A stretch of 64,000 nt of DNA from Gymnothorax reevesii (lineage: Eukaryota > Chordata > Actinopteri > Anguilliformes > Muraenidae). Location: assembly GCA_029721435.1 (NCBI GenBank), contig CM056586.1, forward strand, positions 70,813,607 to 70,877,606, given 5' to 3'. The position numbers were made by a program, and so were the translations under genes. Below the pieces are notes generated by a model. That model was given only the letters and a program-made list of their open reading frames with translations, made no database searches and was not told the origin of the DNA. Every line of letters begins with the position of its first letter. The stretch's first letter is position 1. This document shows, piece by piece, positions 46,316-57,280 of this stretch.

Positions 46316-46531
46316 AGTCTTAGAGCACTAAATTCAGCTGTTGTTGCTCAATAATGTAAAATATCAATATTAAAGCTGTTGAAAACCAAAACCAATCATG
46401 TGGCAAATCATTTAAAAGAGCTCCTGCAGAGGAGCTCTTTTAAACAAATTGGCACATGATAGGTTTTCAACAGGATAAGATGATTAAATTTATATATTTT
46501 CTAAAATTTATTTCAGCACTCTAAGGGTTAA
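46316..46531. mobile_element. Palindromic TTAA-flanked MITE, copy 5
   Basis: Reverse orientation, from CTTAGAGCACTAAATTCAGC to TTCAGCACTCTAAGGGTTAA. Both palindrome arms are present: CATTTAAAAGAGCTCC, a loop of about 6 nt (TGCAGA), then GGAGCTCTTTTAAACAAA, extending outward to GTTGAAAACC and GGTTTTCAAC. With copy 2 it represents the undeleted form. Confidence 0.85.
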
Positions 46532-46841
46532 AAGCACTGCTAACTGCATTAGCGGGGCTATGAAAGGTCAAAGCTGCACACTGTTACCATCTCACTTCCA
46601 CCAAACCTGCGCAGAACTTTGATTCAGGTGGCGTTTGCTGAAGTAATCACAGACCAGGCTTCACATCAGCGTATTTACTCCTCTGCACGCGCTCATTGAT
46701 TAATGAAGTGTCGCAGTCCAATGAGAGCTTATTTACAGGAGCTGCTTGTTTCACATGAATCAGAGCGAGTCTGTGACGACATAAATATGTTCTTGCCCCC
46801 ACAAGCAAGGTTTGCCATGTCACCTAATTTCTCCCTCAATA

Positions 46842-46864
46842 TCTCTCTCTCTCTCTCTCTCTCT
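46842..46864. repeat. (CT)n microsatellite
   Basis: About 11 CT units followed by CCCCCT. A second interrupted CT tract at 47049-47078 forms the polypyrimidine tract of the exon candidate next to it. Confidence 0.9.
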
Positions 46865-47088
46865 CCCCCTCTCTGTTATTGTGTGGCTGTCTTTCTGCTT
46901 TTGTTCTCTGCGCCTTTCTCTTCCTCTCCTTCTTTTATCCGACTGTATTCTTTTATTATCATCTTTTCTTTTCTCTGAGTGGTATTGTTTTGTGATGTAG
47001 CGTACGTTCTCTTCTTGAGTAATGTCCCAATAAAGTGGCTTTTTAAATCTCTCTCTCTCTGTCTGTCTCTCTCTCTCCTTTTTTGCAG

Positions 47089-47227
47089 GAAATGGGAGCT
47101 GAATTCCTGCAAATGAATGAGGAGGAAATCTCCGAGGGCCAGCCCACCGCCGGGTCCAGGAGTAGGAGACTGGGGGGGAAAAAGCTGGCCTTTACCTCGG
47201 CTGCAGAGCCACGCCGGGGCTCGCGAG
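47089..47227 (+). CDS. Candidate internal coding exon, unknown gene
   Basis: A long pyrimidine tract (CTCTCT...CCTTTTTTGCAG) ends in AG at 47087-47088, an excellent 3' splice site, and GAG|GTGAAC at 47227/47228 is a fair donor. The 139 nt between have exactly one open frame, phase 0 in and phase 1 out. It starts EMGAEFLQMNEEEISEGQP and continues with a basic, serine/arginine-rich tail (SRSRRLGGKK...EPRRGSR). The other two frames stop early. GC and CpG are higher than in the flanks, as in exons. I do not recognise the protein. The flanking CT repeat could create a false acceptor, so confidence is moderate at best. Confidence 0.35.
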
Positions 47228-48579
47228 GTGAACATGATGGTATAATAATGCACGTCCTGTGTGTTCTTTTCATTAGCGGCGTGTTTTTCCGCCGTTTTTC
47301 AGCACGCCGCTGAGAGAGGCGGGCAGACCCCTATTCCTGAGGTGAGCAAATTACTCCCCCCCTCCCTGAAGGAGATGCAGCTGCGTAAATAATTGGGACG
47401 GGGATGAGGGTGTTGGAGGTACAGAGGTTTCCTCTACCTCACAGGAAAATAATGGGAATCCTAATGGATGTGAGCAAAGCTGGGGCTGAAATTTTGCCCT
47501 TGAAGAAAAGAATGAAAACGACACAAGAGGTGCACTGAGAGCTCTCTTCTCCTATTACAGGATGACGTAAGCCATATATTTTCCATTTTAAAAAGGGCAG
47601 AAGAAAACCTCGGCTCAGACGACTCAGGAACACGACCACATTATGCCACCGGTACAAAACTATCAATCGGGTTTTGTTTAAAATATCAAGGTGTTGGCTG
47701 TTGTTTTCGGTCAGCAATAAGTATTAGTTTTCAGTCTAATTACTTAGACCTCATTAGTTCTACCAGGACACACCATGTGTCTCTTGTGACATAGTTTTCC
47801 AAATTGCTTTCGCCATTAGTCCAAGTTAACCAGGAGCACCAAAAATTAACACGATGCCAAACTTTGCCTTTTTGATTTGCCTTAACTCAGTGCAACCATG
47901 GAAGTAGCGCAAAAAATGTCTTCAAATGAGAAAGACGGGTGAAGCCAGCTGATATCTGTAGCTTCGCTTTGTTGAAAATTGGTTGGACTGTACCGTCCTC
48001 ATAATAGATAAAGTATGCGCAAACCCCCCATGACAGCCTTGTCCTACTTTGATGCTCTATATCGCTAATTCAATGCTGTATGACGTCATACACGATCAAT
48101 GGGAGCAAATAAATGCATAGCTTTTACATTCTAAAGACACAATTGGTCTCTTAGTCGATGCATATAAACAATAATAATAATTCATGAAGATTCTGTGCAT
48201 TTCAACATTACATGCCAGTATGTGAATAAGAGTTACCTGTGATTGTTTATGCTGATTCAGTTTGCTGTTGTAATTGCGTGATGGGAAAGTTTCCGTTATA
48301 ACCAAAGTGAGTTGAGGTGTCAGGAGTTATCAGAGACTTCATGATCTGAACCAATCACGTGGCAGTGCTGAGTTGATAAAATGATTGATTAATCCTAAGA
48401 TTGGTCGAATTAATGATTGACAGCAGGTGGTACCTCAGCCCATGATCAAAATTATAACCGGTTTCTCAGTTATCACTCACAAACTTGAGTCTGAGTCCAT
48501 GTCTTGCTTATCACAGCAGACCTGCTGTTCATTGGAGGACTATAGTGTTACTCCTGGACGAACATTATATTGTTGATCC
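47228..48579. other. Unassigned stretch
   Basis: No recognised gene. A second possible mini-exon (47303-47341) is discussed under rejected items. The rest is AT-rich and without motifs. Confidence 0.4.
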
Positions 48580-48980
48580 CAGAAGATCACTTTCATGACA
48601 ATATCAAATTTTGCTCATGCAGTCTGGAAGTGCCCACCTATACAACACTTCAGGAATACAGTCACTAACAAACTATCCCTCCTGTTGAGCGGGTAAATTC
48701 CATCATCCCCAGCCTTCTGTTTTCAACACAACTTGTCAATGACCACCATTCCTAGCCACTGTACCAAAGTCGCACTCATTGCCGTAACTGTTGCCGAGAA
48801 GAGCACCCCACTAAACTGGAAAACTAGAAAAACTTAAACATTCCACAATGGATTGACCTTCTGACAGAACATATATTTATGGGGGCAAAAAATTATCTCC
48901 TCTATCAACTAAATATCACTTTTAAATCGAACCTGGGAGCCAATCAATTCTTCAAAACCAACATACTGAATCAATATTCA
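48580..48980 (+). pseudogene. L1/Tx1-like LINE ORF2 C-terminal remnant
   Basis: Translation gives VWKCPPIQHFRNTVTNKLS near 48620, then TKVALIAVTVAEKSTPLNWK at 48765-48825, then LTF.QNIYLWGQK. This is the pattern at the very C-terminus of fish L1/Tx1-type ORF2 proteins: H..W.CP.I..FW, a hydrophobic ..LL..T.AKK.ILLNWK block, then a short helix. Several stops are present, and the reverse transcriptase core is absent. It is read as a 5'-truncated dead LINE tail. The 49000-49430 stretch to its right is unassigned and ends at a Tc1 element. Confidence 0.55.
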
Positions 48981-49431
48981 AACATTCAAATGCATGCTGT
49001 ACCCATCCCAGATATCTGCACTAAGCGACCATGGGTTCGAGTGCGAAAAGCCAATGGGCAGGGTCCTGGGTAAAAGTTTTGTCACTTACAATATGTGTTG
49101 TACTTTTGGAAACTGTTTTACACCTGGAGGGATAAGACTATATTCTTTGGTACCGAGGTTGAACTTGATCATTCCATGATGCGCAATGGTGACAGGCTCT
49201 ATGGAAGGGTTACTATGTGTATCATAAGTCTGACGAATGACTGGTTTCAATCCTCTCTGTGACTAAGGTCATGAGTGTCGCCTCCATTTGTAGTCATTTC
49301 CAGAATCTTGGCTGCATTCTATGTACTGGTCTCTGGCCTTCTCACATCATTGCACCCTTTTCTGGATAAGACGACATCCTGATTAAATATTCAAAGGGCT
49401 ACAATTCGTCTCTGTTCTGTCCATGTAATTG

Positions 49432-51060
49432 CAGGACCCTCCCTAATCATTGGCAGCCCTGGTTAAGATGTGTTCTTTAGCTTCAAATAAATTCAGTTTT
49501 TTCTAAATAATGTAGGACCACAATGAAAAAAAGAGGAAAATCTAACCTTTAATTCAAGTGGATTTATTCAGTGGGAAAAATCCCACATTAAGAAATTATT
49601 CTTTTACATAAAATCATGTGTGCCACAATTATTAGCACCCCTGATGTTAATACTTTGTACCACCCCCTTTTGCCAACAAAACAGCAGCTAATCTTCTCAT
49701 ATAATGTTTCACAAGATGGGAGAATACAGAAAGAGGGATCTTCGACCATTCCTCTTTGCACAATCTCTCTAAATCATCCAGAGATCTGGGTCCTCTCCTC
49801 TGCACTCTCCTCTTCAGCTCACTCCTCAGGTTTTCAATGGGGTTGAGGTCTGGGGACTGGCCATGGGAGGAGCTTGATTCTGTGTCTGGTGAACCATTTC
49901 TGTGTAGATTTGGCCACATGTTTAGGGTCATTATCTTGCTGAAAGACCCAATGACGACCCATCTTCAGCTTTTGGGCAGAGGCCACCAGATTTTGATTTA
50001 AAATGTCCTGGTATTTCAAAGCGTTCATGATGCCATGCACCCTAACAAGGTTCCCAGGGCCTCTGGAAGAGAAACAGGCCCACAGCATCACCAGTCCTCC
50101 CCCATACTTCACAGTGGGCATGAGGTGCTTTTCTGCATACTCATCTTTTGTGTTCTGCCAGACCCACTTCGAGTGTTTGTTGCCAAAAAGCTCTATCTTG
50201 GTCTCATCTGACCAAAGCACATGGTCCCAGTTTAAGTCCCAGTACCGCTTAGCAAACTCCAGACGTTTGCGTTTATGACTGCGAGTGAGAAAAGGTTTTT
50301 TCCGTACATGCCTCCCAAACAGCTTGTTGGCATGTATATAGCACCTGATGGTTGTTTTGGAGACTTTGTGACCCCAAGATGCTACCATTTGTTGCAATTC
50401 TTTAACAGTGAGCTTTGGAGAACTTTTTATTTCTCTTACCATCCTCCTCTCTGTGCGTGGTGGCAAAATAACCTTGCATCCTCGTCCAGGCTTGTTTACC
50501 ACTTTTCCAGTTGTTTTAAACTTCTTAATGATCCCTCTGACAGTAGATATGGGCAGGTGCAGGCGAGTGGCTATTTTCTTGTAGCCATTGCCTGACTTGA
50601 GAAGGTCGACACACATCTGCCTTACTTGAATGGTGTGTTCCTTTGTCTTTCCCATGTTGAAGCGCGGATATGAGAAATGGCCTCTGTGTCACGTCATATT
50701 TATACCCCAGGGAAGCAGGAAGTGATGAATTACTAATGAAATGTTCCTAGATACTCTGATCAACTTTGTAAACTACTGTAGAAATGACAGAAATACTTTC
50801 ATTTATTTCCGAGGAATTGTTTGGGGTGCCAATAATTGTGGAACAGATGATTTTACGAAAAATAATTATTTCTTCGTCAGGGATATTTTTCCCTTAAAAT
50901 TCACTTGGGTTGAAGGTTACACTTTTCTATTTAGTCTATTCTATTTTATTCACTTTTCTAATATTCAGTGTGAAAGTATGCTTCTGTAATAAAAATGTAA
51001 TTTATTTTAAGGCTTTTAACACATCTTAACCAGGGGTGCCAATAATTAAGGAGGGCACTG
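49432..51060 (-). mobile_element. Complete Tc1-like element, frameshifted transposase
   Basis: A 1,629-bp element with both ends. The left end CAGGACCCTCCCTAATCATT matches the inverse of the right end (...AATTAAGGAGGGCACTG), and TA follows at 51061. Each end also has an inner copy of the ATTATTGGCACCCC-type motif (49628-49642 and 50823-50838), giving the double-repeat (IR/DR) architecture known from Sleeping Beauty-type elements. The left TA duplication has become TG. The only gene inside is the transposase at 49647-50655. Autonomous transposition would need that frame to be whole, which it is not. Confidence 0.95.
49647..50655 (-). pseudogene. Tc1-like DDE transposase, one frameshift
   Basis: It starts at a true ATG at 50653-50655 (MGKTKEHTIQVRQ). 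Residues 1-55 form the first helix-turn-helix (GYKKIATRLHLPISTVRGII), and residues 60-120 the GRG-type linker and second DNA-binding part. The DDE core has D150 in LWSDETKIELFG and D241 in FQQDNDPKH. Just after W265 the frame is lost: the reading continues PVPRPQPH and stops, while the next frame carries HGQSPDLNPIEN with the catalytic Glu and runs to LLAKGGGTKY and a stop at 49647. A deletion of about 5 nt at the WPSQSPD motif explains this. Otherwise the protein is full length (~340 aa) and well preserved. Inactive as it stands. Confidence 0.95.
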
Positions 51061-51189
51061 TATATCACCATAGATTTGACATGGTGTATTGGTAAACTTG
51101 TTAGTTTTCCAAAGATAATGAGGGGTATTGATTTCCCGTGCTCTTGTAACTTGGTCTTTCCATGTAGTCCAAGGTTCCAAATGAGTACA

Positions 51190-52560
51190 CGTTGTCCTTC
51201 AGAGGGATGCTCAGATAGCCAGGTCACTTGTTGAGGTGTAAGGGAAATTAATGGATGAGTAGTTTTTTACCTCAGTAGAGAGGCCACTCAGGAATGTCGG
51301 GGAGCTGTAGGGAGTGCCATTGGGAAGTAACTGTGCGTGTGTGCAATTCAATAGCGTAATCAAACACGGACCCGGAACCTTGCCTGAGCTGGAGTAACTC
51401 CTGAGCCGCCTCATGGTCGTTTGAGGAACGGTCAATCACCTTTCTCATTTCTTCCACAACAACATTATTAAGGGCTTGGCAAACTGAAGGCCCAGCAGCC
51501 CAGACAGTAATACCACATTGTCTGGCTCACTCCATTAGTAGAGCGATAATGTAGGTGGTCTTAATGCAGTTGATGTTGAATGTATCAGGGCAATTCCACG
51601 GTGAGGGACATTACATTTACTGAGACAACAGGCCATTTGGTACGGCCTAGTGATAAAACTCACACTCCTTGGATGTTCATATATTGAAACAAGCATATTA
51701 AGGACTAAGTCTACTAAAGGCAAGGGGAAAAACTTTGCTGAAATCATGTATAAGTTAGAGGGATGTGAAATTGTGAAGGTGACCAAAGTTAAAGTCAAAT
51801 GATTTCCCATGTTACAAATCAAAAGTATTCCGAATATTTACATAAGTATGCATGACTGATGTTACGGTGTGTCTCAGTTCAGTCTGTTAACTTCAGGTTT
51901 CTCCGATTTAAGACTCAGCTTGTCAAGGAAAAACCAACCTCTGTGATTTTGTTCATTAACCATAACTGGTGGCTGCAGTTCTCTTTATTTGATCTTAGTC
52001 ATAGTAAATATAATCTCGGTACTGAGTCTTGTTTGACCATTTCAAGGAGGAACTAGCCTTTCCCAGAACATGTATCTTAAACTAGCTCTCGCTTGGACAT
52101 CTTGCACAACTCTTGGGGGGACGAAAATAAATAAATAATTCCCCAAACATAATCCACTGCTCACCAGCCTGATTTCAATGGGTTCTGACGTGTCAAAACT
52201 CTCAGTGGAAATATTCCCGACCTCAGGAGTGGAAATACAGGGCCCTGGAGGTTGCGTTGGTCAACGTGGAATTGTCCTACTGGTTGTAACTCAAATGCCA
52301 GAGACAAGTCTCTGGTGCAGGAGCCAGAGCCACTGGGCCTGATGAAGCAGGCGGCTGGAGATGCTGGGAGTTGCCCAGCGAGGGAGTTCACTCCAGAGGC
52401 AAATGACTCCAGTCTCTTGGCGATGCTCTTCAGCTCTGTGCTGCTGTCCCAGCGGAGCTCCTTGACGGTCCAACAAAAGCACAAAACTGTCTCGTTCACG
52501 GAGCTGGTCAGGGTGGGTTTGCTCTGACAGGGAGCGGAGACAAATTCATGTACAGACATG
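51190..52560 (-). pseudogene. Gypsy-type retrotransposon gag remnant
   Basis: On the minus strand, the upstream part (52160-52560) has LTRDLSLAFELQP-like sequence (seen as CTRDLSLAFELQPVGQFHVD), close to the LVFELQP block of Gypsy/Ty3-type Gag in fish. Downstream (51272-51480) VVEEMRKVIDRS, HEAAQELLQLRQGSGSVFDY and AIELHT match the Gag segment that ends in the RQG..SV.DYAIEF motif. After a frame change comes GLSTEVKN...DLAI. Frames shift and stops occur between blocks. No protease, reverse transcriptase or integrase was seen. It is the remains of the 5' part of an element; the LTR was not delimited. Confidence 0.7.
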
Positions 52561-52689
52561 AATCCAGTTCATGTGACTGAGTGGCGTGGTCATACTGGCA
52601 GGGTCAAACATGAACATTTGTCTTTCGGCAAAGGGGGGAGATTTGCGATCATGAGGCAGTCCAAATAATCAGGAAGTAGGTACATCAAG

Positions 52690-52762
52690 GAGAGGAGGAG
52701 TGTGTGGGAGAGGAGGAGTGTGTGGGAGAGGAGGAGTGTGTGGGAGAGGAGGAGTGCGCTGG
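52690..52762. repeat. 18-bp minisatellite, 4 units
   Basis: Three perfect units of GAGAGGAGGAGTGTGTGG and a fourth 19-nt variant ending GTGCGCTGG. Immediately upstream (on the minus-strand reading) of the Gypsy gag remnant. Confidence 0.95.
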
Positions 52763-52808
52763 GAGGTGTGGCTACAAATGGGGGAGCAATCAAGCAATTA
52801 AATAATGA

Positions 52809-52853
52809 GCTAAGGGTGGTGCAGCTAAAAGTGGTGCAGCTAAGGGTGGTGCA
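52809..52853. repeat. 15-bp minisatellite, 3 units
   Basis: GCTAAGGGTGGTGCA repeated three times, the middle unit with GCTAAAAGTGGTGCA. About 45 bp from the 18-bp array. Confidence 0.93.
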
Positions 52854-54479
52854 TGTGAGGGAGTGAAGACAGCACATATAAGCAAATGGCTAATTCAAGG
52901 AAACGCAAAAGATGCCTTTCAGAAAATCATTCAGTGCCCTCTCAATGTCCTGCAGCTTTCATATGCAGACTCCACCAAGCCCTAAATCTTACATGTAGAC
53001 GCCAGCATAAATGGGCAGTAAATGGCTCTGAATAAAGACCTTCCTGAGATCATTTGGCCAGTGGCGTTAGCTGATTGCAAGCTTGCCCCCTCTGAACAGC
53101 GTTTTCAGGTACATCTACTTGAATTTCTTAAGTTCAAGTGAGCAATCGCAGCTGAATTCCATAATTATTTTATAATTATAGTTTTAGATTCGAACTAACA
53201 ACAGTCCTTTGCCGTAGTGCTCACCACAGCAAAGCTTAATGCCACAGGACAGTCATATTTCATTATTTTCAAAAGAGCTGTGGAACTTTTGCCTTTGCCC
53301 AAAACAATCTTCCGCCATTATCAACTTCATCTTGGCCCTGGTGTGTCCCAATTTTCATTGGGAACATTTCTGCAAAACCGTGAGTAACTGAAGTTGCAAA
53401 CAGAAGTTTTATTCTATTGACTTGTTTTGGCAAGTGAAGCAGCCATAACGGCTTTTATGTCCCAACACACCCAAGTCTGGATTCAAGCCTGCGTCTTTCT
53501 TTTGTTTAGAATTGCTTTATTTAATGTGTACAGACTGAGTGTGTGAGTAGAGGGCCCACATTTTAATATTTGTTCAATATTGTAGGCTACCCTAGCCTAT
53601 ATTTGTGGTAATTTCAATAGGAAGGAAGCCTAAGTGCAAACCTATTGATTCTGTTATTCTCTGGTAATTAAAAAAGCATTGAGTGTCAACATTTTTGTAA
53701 TGTGAAATACTTGGACAATTCACTAGATACAAATCTTTCATTTTGTAGAGTATCTGGTAAAATATCATTTATTTAACCCTCAACTACAGACTGGAGGAAA
53801 AACAATTCAGCCCCGTAATTCCAGATCGAAAACTGCTCAGTTTAATTGCATACAGTTTTGGTCCTTTTATTCCCGGTAGGAAAGGTTTTATTTCTAGCAC
53901 AAAGTGGAGGCACTATCATTTATTAAAATTAGTTTCACTATATGCGTACAAAGAGGAACTCCTAATTAGTCATATCTTAATTTAAACACTTTTACTTACC
54001 AAGGGCCCTAACCATTGTCTTTTTATACTTGGACCAATAGTCACGTATTACTGATATCTGGGCTGCGTTGTTTCACATACATATAGATGCACAGAATCTC
54101 CTTTACACAGACAGACACAGACACTCATATGTACAGACTCATAAGACATCGCTGGAGAAGCTGAATCTTTGTTTACAATTGTTATTCATAAGCTCTCTGA
54201 TGCAAAGCGACAATGCTATTATAGCCTCTTGAGCATCGTGCCAAGTAGCGCCTCTTCCTCATGCCGCGGCATGACTTCACTTCCTGGGAGATTCTACATT
54301 ACGGTACACCTTCATTCCCCGCCACTGATTGCACTCGACCAAGTTAGCATCTATCTCTGAAATTTCTTTGTTATTGAAGTGCACAATATCCCTCACCTAT
54401 GAGCGTACATAACATTTACACTGACATATGCAAGAATGTCTTATTTGTTTGTGCAAAATTGCTTAAAATGGGTAAGCTG
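52854..54479. other. Unassigned stretch
   Basis: No recognised gene or delimited element in about 1.6 kb; AT-rich. Confidence 0.4.
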
Positions 54480-55700
54480 TTGGATTGCGATCAGAAACCA
54501 GATGCGAGAACCAGGAAGTGCAGTAGAGCTTGTTTTATTGGTAAAGGGGGGGGTGACCCCCACAGAGCAAAAGGCAACAGTACAAAGTCCACAATCCAAA
54601 AGTCAAAATCCAGTTGGGCAAAAATAGTATCAAAAACCAGGGCAGCAATCACAGTAATCATAGTCGGACAGAAATGGGTCTGGTACACAGGAATAGTACT
54701 ATCAGAGAGACGAGCCAGAATCCACAGGACGTAATCCGAATCGTTACCAGGGCAGCAAGCAGATCTCGTAGTCGGGCAGAAAAATGGTCAAAACACACAG
54801 ATGCAACAGTAATCCAAAAATCACAAAGGCAAAAAATCAACCAGTCAGAAAGATAAACACTGAGAAATCAAGGCGAGAACCGTGGCTCTAGGGAGAATGA
54901 TCTGACAAGAGAGTGAACCAGACAGACATCTTATATACACACCCGGGGTAAACACATGACCAGGGAGAACAGGTGCAATCAATGGGATCAATGATCAGGG
55001 AGAGACACATGAGGAATAAACTAATTACATGAATTTGGCTGTAGCCAAAACGCAGACAGGGATCACAAGACAAACCTAAATACAAAACAACAGCTCCGGT
55101 TAAGGAGTACTAAAGTGCCAAGATAAAAGAAAAGGAAAGCACAAAGTATAAGTGGAAATCCACAGAAACTTGCAGCAGAGATAATTCGGGATAGGCAAGG
55201 AGGCGGAGATTAGAATTGAGCGACTGCTGAGAGATCGTTTGTCAATTCGTATGTGCAGCTATACAATCCCGAGTGCATGTTAGAAAGTTAGTAAAAATAT
55301 ACAAGATTAGTGTGGTTAGTAATTAGTAAAAACAATAAACTGTTAGTATGTGTTAGTAAGACAGTAAAAGCGAGAGGAAGGAAGAACACGAGATAATGAA
55401 AGAAGATTGAAACCCAGAAACCAATAAATCACCCGAATGAGTGGCACGCAAGACAAGGGACCGTGAGCAGAGATACACACATGACAAGACAGGGGAGACA
55501 AAGTGCAAAGCATGGAAATGAAAACATGGCATGGAAAACTGAATGATCTAAATATGAAAAATAATAACAAGAAATCTAAATACCAGGAACACAATACACA
55601 ATACCAAGAATGGTCAGACAGGCAGAGGTCACTTAAACACAAGAATCCTAAACATGGCTGAGCCAGGCACAGAACTTAAACATGACATGCAGAATGCAGA
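54480..55700. repeat. Dispersed ~1 kb repeat, copy B
   Basis: Diverged same-strand relative of the repeat at 44.6-45.5 kb. It shares TTTTATTGG near its left side, AGGCGGAGATTAGAA at 55201-55215, a GTTAGTAA cluster at 55280-55360, AAATCACCCGAA at 55426-55437 and AGGGGAGACAAAGTGCA. It also has internal near-duplication (ACCAGGGCAGCAA occurs twice, at about 54638 and 54748). No coding motif. Confidence 0.5.
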
Positions 55701-55740
55701 ATCATAGGTTACATAGGATAGGTTACTGATGTTCGCGTTA

Positions 55741-56109
55741 GGCCTGGAATATACTTGCTGCTCACGACGCGTGCGCTTACGCATCATGGCTGCCACACGT
55801 ATTCCACGTTCGTGAGCGTAGAGGTCGCTTATCTCGACGCGAGGTAACGTGTCATGTGCGCGAGATGCAGTATTGACATGACCGCTAGAGGCGCTTGTGC
55901 GAATGAATCCATTGTGACGGTGTATTCGATATCCGGGCAATACTGCCCGCCGCTTTCGCGATTTCAGGGTCCGATATGCTGCTGTCTGCCTCTAGTGGAG
56001 ACCTCCAATACTATGCGTTTTGGGCTCGTTGTGCTGCAGCAAGTGTGTGCGCTCACAAAGCACATTGTTTACGCGTCCGTTCGGTCACGCAGCAAGTATA
56101 TTCCAGGCC
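55741..56109. mobile_element. CpG-rich Harbinger-like MITE
   Basis: A 369-bp element with perfect 21-bp terminal inverted repeats that start GGCCTGGAATATACTTGCTG. It is flanked on both sides by TTA (55738-55740 and 56110-56112). The 3-bp TWA duplication is the mark of PIF/Harbinger elements. The interior is unusually CpG-rich for this window (CACGACGCGTGCGC, GTAACGTG, CCCGCCGC) and has no significant coding frame, so it would have needed a transposase in trans. The perfect termini and duplication suggest a relatively young insertion. Confidence 0.85.
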
Positions 56110-56149
56110 TTAGTTGAAGGACGTCAGGCTTGTCCAGGCAATAGGCCCA

Positions 56150-56744
56150 CAGTGTTGGCTGGTGGGCTGGTGAACTGGCAATAGGCGAGGCTCAAAACAA
56201 TCCCTTGAAATTAATGATTGGTCACAACCTGTTTTCAATCATTCATTTATAGTAACATTACAGAAACTCCGGTAACTCCCAACATTATCAGGTGTGGCCA
56301 GTTTTCATTTATAAGGCACACCTGTCAACTCTCACGCATACGGCATGAGTTTAAGTGGCATATTTACGTTCCTCTGCTGTAGTCAGCAATTATTCAGGCA
56401 ACATGTATGTAAGAGATTTTCGTGCGGAATTGAAGTCCTTGTGCATTGGAGGGGTTGGAAGCAATGGAATTGCGTAAAAGACGTTTCAAATGATCTTATT
56501 TCATTTAAACGATAATGAAACACATGCATTGCTTCCAATCCCTAAATAAAGAAAAGCATGAGAAGTCCGAAGTCGGAATTGGTATGTGTTATAAATGAAA
56601 ACTGGCCACATCAGATAATGTTGAGAGTTTTTGGAGTTTCTGTAATGGTAATATAAATGAATGATTGAAAACCGGTTGTGACCAATCATTAATTTTAAGG
56701 GATTGTTTTGAGCCTCCCTATCACCAGTTCAACAGCCGCCACTG
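56150..56744. mobile_element. hAT-like fold-back element with long arms
   Basis: A 595-bp unit with inverted arms of about 170-175 bp (56150-56325 and 56570-56744). It begins CAGTGTTGGCTGG and ends GCCGCCACTG. The arms share GAGGCTCAAAACAATCCCTT, then TTAATGATTGGTCACAAC, and GGCCAGTTTTCATTTATAA near their inner ends. The flanking 8 bp, TAGGCCCA on the left and TGGGCCCA on the right, match at 7 of 8. CAGTG-type ends and an 8-bp duplication fit hAT elements, although such long arms are unusual for that group. The centre has no coding motif. Confidence 0.85.
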
Positions 56745-56752
56745 TGGGCCCA

Positions 56753-57278
56753 GATGCTGAACAAAGTCAGACCAGTTTTACACACACACGCAAAAAAAAG
56801 AAGCAGTAGATTTGCGAATATGTGTCGCAAGCCACTAAAAACGTCTGAGTCAGCCAAGCAAACAGCAGCTAGTTAAAATTACACAAAAGAGCGAAGAGAG
56901 GTGTCGGCTGGTAGCTTAACCTATCAGTTGTAATTATTTCATTGACCGATAGTCTTATTAAAAACAAAATCGCTTAACTGTACTAATATAACTGCTAACA
57001 TTTACCGAACTGCATAGATGGCTTCACGGTCATGCACTTGCTTTGTAACTATGTAACTATGTATCTATGTAACTGGAGGATCTCAGAATCAACATGTGGC
57101 AAACAATAAGCAGCTCCCGACTCCCAGCTATCTCACGTTTGTTGCTTTTAAGCTTTGAACGATTCAAACTTAGAGATGCTAACCTGATTTATGAGATAGC
57201 ATTGTGTCATTCCAAGTGAAGTCCATAAGAAATGAGAAATTAAATGGCCAAATCTTTGATTTCATTGTCTCATTTAAA
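56753..57278. other. Unassigned stretch between two transposons
   Basis: No recognised gene. Includes a small tandem of AACTATGT-type words at about 57046-57072. Confidence 0.5.
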
Positions 57279-57280
57279 TA

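Noticed and set aside
47303..47341. Possible 39-nt mini-exon (TTTTTCAG|CAC...GAG|GTGAGC)
   Set aside because: Splice signals are good, but it cannot follow the 47089-47227 candidate in frame (a phase-1 junction gives TGA) and lies only 75 bp away, too short an intron for most vertebrates.
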